From contig JADNYJ010000150.1 of the NCBI GenBank assembly GCA_015501075.1, forward strand, positions 35,117 to 99,116: 64,000 nt of DNA. The letters are read 5' to 3'. Shown here piece by piece: positions 35,238 through 44,390 of this stretch. This DNA comes from Gymnopilus junonius (Eukaryota > Basidiomycota > Agaricomycetes > Agaricales > Galerinaceae). The translations under genes were made by a program, and so were the position numbers. How positions within the stretch are numbered: the first letter of the stretch is position 1; every line of letters starts with the position of its first letter. A model generated the notes under the pieces. That model ran no database searches, had not been told where the DNA came from, and saw nothing but the letters and a program-made list of their open reading frames with translations.

Positions 35238-35543
35238 TACATCAGCAAGTCGGCCATTTACTTTTTAGCTTTTCCGCTTTTTCGGCCAATTCTTCGAAAA
35301 TTTAATATGTGGTATGATCAGTAATCGCAAAATTTTGCATCGATTCGCGTCCTGTGCCGCGATTCGTGATACAGAGAATTGATTTCATGGTCCTCTTCAG
35401 CTCTGGCCTTCCTGAACATTTGGTACAAGTCTGCGCTTTTTGGCAATCCGGGCCCGGATTCTGATGGTCAGCTTTTCGTCCTTTTATTACCTTTTTTAGC
35501 TTGTACAAGCGAAAAAAGCTAATGGCCGAAGTGCCGATGTAGT
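35238..35543. mobile_element. MITE-like element with ~40-bp imperfect terminal inverted repeats
   Basis: The left end (about 35238-35285: acatcagcaagtcggcca, then ctttttagcttttccgcttt) and the right end (about 35504-35540, aagcgaaaaaagctaatggc then cgaagtgccgatgt) are inverted repeats of each other, with one gap of seven bases and a few substitutions. The ~220 bp between them holds no recognisable coding region. Size and termini fit a non-autonomous DNA transposon; target-site duplication could not be fixed. It lies about 30 bp from the stop of the histidine-rich gene, probably within its 3' untranslated region. Confidence 0.55.
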
Positions 35544-35573
35544 AGTAAACTAATTAGCTTAATTGATTAATTT

Positions 35574-37073
35574 CTATAAGGCTTTATGACCGGTGTTGTC
35601 CACAAAACTGCTGTGTTCTTTCAGGCCACCCTTCGCAAGTTGTCCACGCACAAGAGGATGGTCCTTCAAGAGGCCCGAATGCAACTTGTGAAGTGTTGGC
35701 GAGTTTCCGTGAATAGAGTGGGTATCTGTTTCATGACGGAATTCGGTATGGTGGCCCTGGCTCATCGAAGACTTCGCTTCATGACCGTGTTGTGGGATGT
35801 GCTCAGAGGGAATGTGTGCATCAATATGGCGCATATTTCCGTTTGTGGCGTGCAAAGCGTGGTGATGACTAACGGGCAGGTACATATCATTATGGTGATT
35901 GATATCATTGGAAGGACGAGCGTTGTGCTCAGTCGTTCTATACGCTCCACGACGATCGCCGTGGTCACCAGCATCCTTGGAAGAATGAACGTTGTAAGCA
36001 GCTGCTCCAGGTTTCCGTTCACCGCGGTTGCCAACCTCCTTGAAAGGGCGAACCTTTTGCTCAGCTGTACCCTGTACCCCAGGATGTCGGCCATTGTTCG
36101 TGAATAGACGAATACTTTGGTCAACTGTTCCGCGGACCCCAGGGCGACGTTCACCACGGCTGCCGACATCCTTGAATGGATGCTCAGCCGTGCCCTGAGC
36201 ACCTGAACGACGTTCACCCCTGTGGCCAATATCCTTGAAAGGGTGAACAGTTTGCTCAGTTGCGTGTGATCCAGGAAGACGATCACCCCTGTGGCCAATG
36301 TCCGTGAAAGGATGACTTGGACCATTTTGCTCAACCCCTCCATGTGCCCCAGGATGGCGTTCACCACGGAAGCTAGCATCATGGAAACCAAGACGAGAAG
36401 GATGACCCTCTTTGCTCTCAAAAGCATGTGAACCAGTGCGTTGCTCAGCGGACTCATGCCCCCCAAAGTGGTGTAGGTCTCCACCGGTCGACTGCATAGT
36501 TCCACGATGACCGCCGAACCTCTGCATATCATGGCGACCAGAATCGTCGGGGCCGAAATGGGAATGATGAAGCTCGTTCAATGAAGAATCATGATGAAAG
36601 AAGGCGTGCTCAATTGGTCGGTTTGCCCAGGTATGGCCATGGTATTCGTCGGGAGTATGTGCATCACCGTGGTGAATCGCAGGGTTGAAACCAGAATGGC
36701 GGCCAGAGTCGTATTCCATGGGTTGGGATGGTCTCCTGTCATGTGAGTCGTCATCGCGGAACCTCCTACCTGCGAGCGCGAACTGGCGTAAGCATGAAGT
36801 GCTGACTCCACTAAAGAAATGTACGAACCGGAGCCATGTTCAGTATGTCCGAACGATCCAGTGTGCCGATTTGACTCTTGATAGTTGGCAGTATTTGCTA
36901 CATTGAGATTCGAGTTTGAGGAGCTTTCTAATCCATCTTCAAAGAAGATCGGGGCAGAACTAACGACTATCAACCATGAACCCCGTAAGCAAACATATAT
37001 CGGTCGTGCGATGGAAATACAAACACGAGATAAGAGAAACGAAAGAGAGGAGAAGGGCGAAAGAGTTGCGCAT
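35574..37073 (-). CDS. Secreted histidine-rich repeat protein
   Basis: Hand-spliced in three exons. Exon 1 from ATG 37073 and exon 2 join to MRNSFALLLSFVSLISFVSS, then AP: a clear signal peptide with cleavage after SSA. After an intron that removes the 58 bases ending ...gttgatag, exon 2 runs to HTEHGSG; a second, 61-nt intron leads to RRFRDDDSHDRRPSQP and the long last exon. That exon (about 397 codons) is rich in His, Gly and Arg, and between roughly its residues 110 and 270 holds seven to eight degenerate 20-24-residue repeats of the type HPFKDIGHRGERRPGAQGTA. No cysteines to speak of and no enzyme motif. Secretion is well supported; metal binding, wall association or proteolytic release of the repeat peptides are guesses. 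I recognise no family. Confidence 0.7.
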
Positions 37074-37159
37074 ATTGAAATGTAGGGTGTCCAGCACCTA
37101 AAACAAAGGATGAGTGACTTTCACTATGACTAGGGGTAAGCAACGCACCGAAATAAGAT

Positions 37160-37511
37160 TTACCAAGATGATGGATGGAATCGCACAGCGAGTTCTGGAG
37201 AATTGGCCTCCATCAACATTAGCCTTTTGTACTTCTGGTCGTCGCTGTCAGGTGCTGTCGAGAGCTTACGCATCACCCAGATTACAGGCATAGGAAGAAA
37301 CGCATGGTCAGCGGAGGTATTGATGATCCGTAATCCTGCAGCGGCCGTTTGGAAGACTAAAATGTATAGTGTTCAATGACTGTATCATACTCAAGGGGAA
37401 GTGGCAAGATACTCACTCAAGCATTGGAATTAATGCGTAGAACATCTTGCAACCGGAGATGTACAGTGGACGGCACTCTGGCCCCGCAGACATGGCATTG
37501 CCTGACGACAT
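37160..37511 (-). pseudogene. Unrecognised coding fragment
   Basis: A minus-strand segment reads GLRIINTSADHAFLPMPVIW, VMRKLSTAPDSDDQKYKRLM and ends AVRFHPSSW with a stop at 37160-37162. An upstream piece begins MSSGNAMSAGPECRPLYISG at 37511. The two would be separated by an intron (gtgagt...ttttag), but the phases do not match. Composition is protein-like, yet no family is recognised. It may be the end of a decayed gene or of a gene with a sequence error. Confidence 0.3.
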
Positions 37512-38379
37512 ATCGAATGCTAAAGAGGGCTGCCATGCCTCATTCGATTGACAGATAGAGTCTCATAATAATGAGCACGAACCCACTACTCGACCGTGGC
37601 AGGCAAGACCGCATGCTTCAGGTATGAAACACAGGCTTAGATGCTGGTGGTAGATCCAAGGTTATTCGTATACAGGTATGGAGCACTCTAGTCTTGTCAG
37701 GCGGCAACAGCTCCCTGAGACATAGAACAGAAGCTCGAGCGGCCGCTTGAGATGGCGTAGAAACTGAGCCGTTCATCGATCGCGATTCGCAAGTGGTGAA
37801 AATAATATTTCTGCCTTCACGTGACTCGTGGCGCGGGCTCATCAGATCAGTGCTTCTAAATTAATGACCATTGACCAGAACAACCTACAGGGTTTCCTAC
37901 TGAACAATCGTCTCGCACTGGGTGACTTAGACTTTAGATCTTTGGAGGCTTGAGTTTCATGTTTTTCGAAGGATTACTTATGTCTGTGTCGGAACTTGGC
38001 ACGCAGGCGTATTCAATCTTGACCAATGACAATCAGAAAATCTTGATGACAGCTACCGTTGGGCTACTGCATGAATTTCCTGCTCAGCGCTTCTGTCTAT
38101 TCCTCTACAGGACGGACTGGAGCTCTGTATTGGGTACCTGATCAATTCGGATAAGTCGTCTTTGAGCATGATATCGATATCTCCTCGGCCGTCGAAAAAA
38201 GGCTCTTGTTCTTCGAACTCAGTCAAGCTTGCTTCCTGCCACAATGCAGCAGGTGGCGCTTGCTTCTAAATACTAGATCCATTACCTTTCTTCTGGGCCA
38301 ACCTTTTGAGCTCTCCCTCTATAAGAGACAGGAGGCGCACCTTACGACCCGCAAGAGTTCAACAGACTGCACCAAAGTC
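37512..38379. other. Spacer and P450 promoter region
   Basis: About 870 bp without recognisable gene. A TATA-like ctataaga lies at about 38,318-38,325, some 60 bp before the P450 ATG. Confidence 0.4.
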
Positions 38380-40593
38380 ATGCTTAAACTTGACGAGTTA
38401 TCTTTCATTCGTCATCAACTTAATATTCCAGTATTTGCTGTTATAATTGCCGTTATTATACTGACGAAGCACCTCCTACATCGACCAAAATATCCGCCAG
38501 GACCGCCTAGATGGCCATTTATTGGTAACATCTTACATTTATCCTTGAAAGGGGGTTGGAAGCCTTTGACAGCGTTCAGGGAAACATATGGTATCATTTA
38601 TTAATCCAATTGCACATCTCCTTTCTCCTTGAGCACCTTTCTAATATCCCTTTCAGGAGATCTGATTTTTTTTAATGGCCTTGGGAGCACTGTGCTTGTC
38701 TTGAACTCGTTGGATGCAATCAATGACCTCCTCGATAAGCGCGCCAACATCTCTTCAGACCGTCCTATTTTCACTGTTGCTGGAGAACTTATGGGATTGA
38801 ACCAGGTATTTCCCTTTTATATTTATTCGTAAGTGGTTCTTGTGACAAACTTCGCAAAATATAGTCCATGGGGCTTATCCCATACGGCGAAGAATGGCGG
38901 GAACAGCGCAAAGTAGCGCATATGGCCCTCAGTCTGGCTGCCGTCAAGAAATACCATAGGCTGCTGGAACGTTCGGCTGAACGCATGTGTAATGATATTA
39001 TTAAGAAGCCCTTAAACTTCTTTTCTTGAGTCCGTCTGTGAGTCTTTGTATTTATCTCGTGCCTCTATTAAGTATCTCATGCAAAATTCTTAGTACTATG
39101 GGGACAATTATAATTGCAACGACCTATGGTATAAGCACCGAATCTGCTCAGGACGAGGTCAGCGATGGTTATTGATCAGAAAGGTCTCCTCACTTATTTA
39201 ATGGTCAGTATATTGCTTTGGCGGAGGAAACGATGAAACTAGTAGGAAAGGCTACTGTTCCCGGAGCATATCTCTGTGACCTAATGCCTGTTTGTGAGTC
39301 GTTCTGCCGTCGGTAACACATTCCATACTTCATTGAGCCCTTTATGTCAGTAAAGCACCTGCCAGGATGGGTTCCATTTCGCAGGGAAGCGGAATTGGGC
39401 AGGATCATGATGGAGAGCTGTGTAAACAAACCATTCCAGCAGGTCCAAAGTGAGATTGTAAGTGATTTCCCGGCAAATATTCCTTGTTCAGTTCCTAAAT
39501 TGCAGCGAAAACAGTCGCAGGGTTATGCACCACCGTCCCTTGTCGGAGACATTCTTACTTCAAACGAAATAGCCCCGCGCCATCTAAATACTGTCAAATG
39601 GGCAGCGGGCTCATTGTATGGAGGTTTGTACTTTCTCTCTCGGACTCCATGATATCTTCTGAGTCTTATGCCGTTTTCAATAGCTGGAGCAGAGTCGGTG
39701 CGTATTCCAGCCTCGATATCCGTCTTCGCTACTCAAGGGTTACAGACCTATGCTACCGTTCTGACCTTCATCATGGCCATGGCACTGAATCCAGAGAAGC
39801 AGCGTCTTGCTCACGCGGAAATGGACCGCGTTGTTGGTTTAGAACGATTGCCTCGAATGCAAGATCGAGAAAATCTCCCGTATGTAAGTGCCATCATCAA
39901 GGAAACTGCTAGGTGGCACCCAGTGGTACCTCTGGGTACGTCCAAAATTTCCAGCCTACCAGACTACAACTTGATCGGCTGAATTAGGTATTGCGCGACG
40001 GACTAGCGTCGATGACTTCTTCAGGGGCTTTTACATACCTAAGGGCACTATCATTATCCCAAACCTTTGGTATTGCTTGTTCAACACTTGGTCGAACTTC
40101 CCGCACCTCACCAGTAATTTAGAGCCATTGCTTTTTCTCCTAATGATCAATATCATCCAGAGGCATTTATTCCAGAGAGATTCTTAGATACCGATCATTC
40201 GCATATTGATCCAGCAAGTTGGAATTTTGGATTTGGTCGCAGGTGAGTCGACATTAAAAGCATGAAACGCCTTCTTCGTTGACGGTGCCATCTCGAAGGG
40301 TTTGCCCTGGAAAGGCGCTGGCTGAGAATTCTGTTTACATACTCGTCGCTTCACTTCTCTGGACATTCACATTTGCAGTGGATGAGTCCGAAGGCCTTGT
40401 ACCTCAATTCACTGAAAATCTTGTGAGGTACGTTTCTCTCTGTATCTGGGAAGTGATGCCTTCTGAGTGATTGATGGTCTGTTCTGTTCACGGTAGCTAC
40501 CCAAAGCCCTTCAAATGCATAATTTCTCCAAGATCAGCCAGCCATAGAACCCTTGTACAAGACGCTGTATCCAACGCGAAACAGTCCCAATAG
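38380..40593 (+). CDS. Cytochrome P450 (CYP64-like) with an in-frame stop codon
   Basis: Haem monooxygenase anchored in the ER. ATG 38380 opens [17 protein letters not shown], a membrane anchor ([15 protein letters not shown]) and the hinge [14 protein letters not shown]. Later exons give the C-helix [10 protein letters not shown], the I-helix AGAEST (split by an intron), KETARWHP (ExxR), [24 protein letters not shown] and the haem loop [15 protein letters not shown], ending NAKQSQ at 40593. About eleven short introns are needed and all other frames agree. The anomaly is TGA at 39027-39029, directly after KKPLNFFS and two codons before a normal splice donor, where relatives read NFF..VRL. If real, the protein is truncated at about a third of its length; if an error, the enzyme is complete. 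Substrate unknown; related enzymes act in secondary metabolism and xenobiotic oxidation. Confidence 0.82.
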
Positions 40594-40670
40594 TTTTCTG
40601 ATAACATTATTCTTGTATTCCACAATGCTTCGATATTATGACTAATAGAAGTTGAATCAATTGAAGGAAT

Positions 40671-41244
40671 TCAAGTCATGGCTTGGCACTGTTGCGCGCC
40701 CTCGACACCTGGAATAACGGGCCAACGGTCCTTGACAAAAACTAGTGCAATTGTCAATTACACACGATAGGCAATCGTAGGCAATCGAAATACGCACGTT
40801 CAACAGTGACAGGAACCTTTGCAAAGTCCCTGAAATTTCCTGTCTGAATTGCTTGACTGTCTCCAAAAGCAACGGACTTGTGAGAAAGGGCGCTTCCGCA
40901 GTTTCCGCAGAAGATACGTGTGACTTGCCAAAATAAATCAGTTATACCGTCTTTGGAAACGGTATCGAAGGCTACGCACCTGTGTTGCCGCTGGGTGCCT
41001 TGATATCGTATGTTTTGATCGGCCCTTCTATTTTGACCCCCTTCATTGGCGCGATGACATTAGTGCTGAATGCACTCCCGCTAGTCTGCTTGCAGTCCCA
41101 GCAGTGGCAAAGAGCCTTTTCAGGTTGACAGAAGTCAGAGCAACGTAAACGACTGGGTATAAAAATGGACATTACCTGTTCTTCGTGAGTAGATTCCAAA
41201 TGGACAGTACATTCTCCGCAGAGACAAGTTCCAGTGTGAGGCAT
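40671..41244 (-). CDS. GFA-family (glutathione-dependent formaldehyde-activating-like) zinc protein
   Basis: Starts at 41244 with MPHTGTCLCGECTVHLEST. Exon 2 carries KALCHCWDCKQTSGSAFSTN, then KGVKIEGPIKTYDIKAPSGN, followed across an intron by TRIFCGNCGSALSHKSVAFG and DSQAIQTGNFRDFAKVPVTV, and the last exon ends KDRWPVIPGVEGAQQC..AMT at 40671. The CxC, CHCxxC and FCxxCG groups are the full set of zinc-binding cysteines of the GFA/Mss4-like fold. Characterised relatives bind glutathione and were proposed to speed S-hydroxymethylglutathione formation; for fungal members the reaction is generally unknown. Length is near family norm. It lies tail-to-tail with the P450 (78 bp apart) and head-to-head with the FAD oxidoreductase. 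Confidence 0.85.
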
Positions 41245-41304
41245 AACTGTGAGGGTCGTCTTTTCTAACTGTGAGGGTCGTCTTTAACTGCGAAGGTCGT
41301 CTTC
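41245..41304. repeat. Three short direct repeats directly upstream of the GFA start codon
   Basis: aactgtgagggtcgtcttt occurs at 41245, again at 41267, and as aactgcgaaggtcgtcttc at 41286. The array abuts the ATG of the GFA gene, so it lies in its 5' untranslated region or core promoter. Confidence 0.8.
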
Positions 41305-41907
41305 GAAACAATCCAAATTCCGAAGATTGGTTTCGATAGATGGAGGGGTGGGAGAAACCTGCATAAGATTGCTTCTTATATACGAGCGATGTCTCACCTA
41401 CGTATACCAAATATGCGTTCCAGGAGCCCTCTACGTAGTAGGCACCAAAGCAACACTCTCACCATGCATTCAGAAAGATAACAAGTACGCTCCCACTCGG
41501 TCAGTGACTCCCACTTGATTCTTCAAATTTGAAAAATATCTTTGGGCTTCAAACTTTTCTGGCAAGAAAAGGACACGATGGTCGGTGTTGGTGGGTCAGA
41601 TTGTCCCTAATTTTGGCTGAACAGGCTCATTTTTGACCCATTCACTAAGTCCCCGGTGGCACCTGGTCAGGTCGTTCTACAGGACTCCTCCAAAAACTTC
41701 GACGAACCTCACAAATTTATTTCCGTTGACTGCACCCCATGACCTTGAAAAACTCTTTGTTGACCCTCAAGTTTCAACGCCTGAGGCTAGCCCTTCCATC
41801 ATAGTCTTCCCTCTTATAAATTCTCTGGAAAGTTGGTATTAATTGCCCGCGAGTGCAGCAAGAGAGGAAACGAGAAATATGTAGGGGATAAATAAAGCCA
41901 ATCCCTT

Positions 41908-41915
41908 TGACGTCA
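41908..41915. promoter_or_regulatory. Perfect CRE/bZIP palindrome TGACGTCA
   Basis: The 8-bp palindrome tgacgtca lies about 120 bp before the ATG of the FAD oxidoreductase, with a CCAAT-like gccaat at about 41,897 and a TATA-like tataatta at about 41,925. This is the classic site for ATF/CREB-type bZIP factors; use in this organism is inference. Confidence 0.45.
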
Positions 41916-42033
41916 ACCCACACTTATAATTAGCGTTTTGGAATGCTCCCACCCCTGAGATCCCTTTCCCCACACTTACTATTAGGCCCTAGGACCAATC
42001 TTTCTTCAAGTCTTTTTCTCAACAATCAGCGAC

Positions 42034-44163
42034 ATGTACATGCCCACTCTACGTCTGCCTCAATTGACCCCAAAACTTCTGATATATTTCCTCCTACTAG
42101 GTCTTTTTGTTGATGTATCAGGACAGACATCGCCAGCTTGCAATTTGGATGATGCCTTGAACTTGCAGTCCGCTTTTGATCCTGGTACTTTCTCTCAGAC
42201 AAATTTCCAAGCAGCACTAAAATTGTTGTCTGAGAAGAGTTCCGAGGTCGAACTGCGAGAACCCATCTCATTACCTGTGAAAAATCCGACAAAATCATTT
42301 TGGCTCGACACACCGGGTTCAAACCCTCTGGCGGAAGATGGAAGTACGGGCCCCCTCACAGAGGACGCCGATGTGTGTATCATTGGTAGTGGTCTCACAG
42401 GTATTAGTACGGCATGGCATTTATCAAATATGTTCAAAAACGACAACGCAATGCCCTTCAAACCCAAACCAATAAATATAGTTATCCTCGAAGCTCGCCA
42501 ATTCTGTAAGTGTGTCTATATAGAAGAGCCCAGGCAATGACATACTTTCCCCAGGTTCTGGTGGTACAGGTGCTTACCGATATTCAGTGATCTTGGCTCT
42601 ATTATAATATGCATCTAATTCTTCCCACAGGAAGAAACGGTGGCAACCTCACCCCATTCTTGGCCGGCCAGTTTGCGAATCGAAGTGTTTGGGAGGCTTT
42701 GAAATCATACGAAATAGAACGATATACTGCCGATGCTTTAGTCAGCTTTATTACTGAGAAAAATCTAGTGGAGGAAGTCGGTCTAGTAGAAGGAGGACAT
42801 GTGACAATCTTCAAGACAGAGGAGGATGAATTGGACGCAAGAAGGGAGTTGAAACTGGCCAAATCAGCTGGCCTACGTGTCCAATATGACTGGATCAGCA
42901 ATAGTGACATGATTAAGGCAAGCATTATACCTATCATTGCCTCGTCGGCTATTAAATGACGTTGGGTAATACTACCTAGAAATACGGTTTAAATCAGGAG
43001 TTGAACTATACTGGAGCTTTTTTCCGATCTCACAATTTATGGCCGTGCAAGCTTGTTACACATCTCTTCAAAGACAGCCAAGGGGCTTCAAGTCATCTGG
43101 ATGTAAGGCTGCATACCAGAACGCCAGTTACTTCCGTAACTCCATTTGCTCAGCACTTTCCTGAGGATCCAAAATCTTCTACTGCTCGTCGCCGTCGCTG
43201 GACATTACACACTCCTCGCGGAGACGTTGCGTGTGCCTATGTTGTACATGCAACAAATGCATATGCTTCTCATCTCCTTCCGTTCCTTGCTGGGATAAAC
43301 GACAATGAACCGCCTTTCGCTTCTCCTTCTCTCGAAAGAGTGAAGCGTACGCCAGGATCCTTTGGTATCGTCCCTCACCGCGGACAAGTAGGTGCCGTCC
43401 GCGCCTCTGTCAACTCCTCTACGCTCGGATGGAAAAATTCATGGGGCTTCGGAGGCTATGATAGTGGATCAGAGTACTGGTTCCCTAGGCATCAAAAGAC
43501 TGAGGCCTTCAAAAATGACACAGGCCCAAGTAAGAACAGGAACCCAGGCATCATTCTTGGAGGCGGAAGGCAGGCTGAGACAGCCGACGATTCGATATTG
43601 AACTCAACAACATCTACTGTGCTGAGATCTTTCTTGCCAAACTTGTTCCCTGAACAGTTCATTGTTCCTGACACTAACACGGGAGATACCTGGGAGGAAG
43701 AATGGGTATACTGTCAGTTGACGATAACTTGACAGTTCGCTAACTCTTACTTTCATTAGACTGGTATCATGGGTTTTACTCAAGATGGCGATCCTTTTGT
43801 ACGTCTGTGGTTGGAAACAGAGTCAGCTAACTATACTGACCTACTCAACAGGTTGGACCCGTTGTTGTTCCCCTCGAACTTTCTGCCAACAACCAAATCG
43901 ATACTAAGCAATACGACGGGCAATATATAGCTGCGGGATTTTCAGGACACGGCATGCCGCGAACATATGCTTGGTTAGCTCTTTCCTCTTTGATCATTAC
44001 AATGCTGAGGCGTAACTGACGAGAAAACCGCGTTCACTTCAGTGCTCAATTTGTGGCGGACATGGTAGGAGCGAGGATTCGAGGGTTGACATGGAGAAAG
44101 CCCAGTTGGATGCCAGCACGATACTTGACATGGGCTACGGAACCCGTAGGCAAACTGTTTTAG
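42034..44163 (+). CDS. FAD-dependent amino-acid-oxidase-like oxidoreductase
   Basis: DAO-family flavoenzyme. ATG 42034 (a second ATG two codons on) begins with a signal or anchor: LLIYFLLLGLFVDVSGQ. The Rossmann FAD motif is DADVCIIGSGLTGISTAWHL, followed by VILEARQFC. A 15-nt microexon (42555-42569) then supplies SGGT, completing the conserved SGGTGRNGGN flavin loop. Later: VTIFKTEEDELDARRELKLA, a GC-AG intron (42918-42997), FFRSHNLWPCKLVTHLF, VVHATNAYASHLLPF, GIVPHRGQVGAVRA, EYWFPRHQ, GIILGGGRQAE, TGIMGFTQDGDPFVGPV and GQYIAAGFSGHGMPRTYACA near the end at 44163. It would oxidise amines or amino acids with release of hydrogen peroxide. The N-terminal hydrophobic segment suggests the secretory pathway. 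Frames agree throughout. Confidence 0.88.
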
Positions 44164-44390
44164 ATTTAGAGTGGATGCAGTGAAAGAGATTGATCATGAC
44201 ATGACCAATGTGGTCTAACACCCTTGACAAATAGTGCAAACACGTTGTCTAACCTCAGAGTGCACATCTGCAAAATAAAGTTCAGGTTGAATGAATTGTA
44301 GTGGAAATGAACATGGAAAATCAAGCTACGCAAACCATCAAGTACTTTTCTCCTGAAACCTCCTGTCGACAACATGCCTCAAAGTCGTGC

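Noticed and set aside
35586..36532. Long alternative frames over the histidine-rich gene, one on the plus strand and one on the minus strand
   Set aside because: They arise from the repeats in the real frame. The chosen frame has the signal peptide, agreeing splice sites and regular units.
35574..37073. Classification of the His-rich protein as a Kex2-processed repeat precursor
   Set aside because: Dibasic sites are present in only some units and are not regularly spaced, so this is kept only as a possibility.
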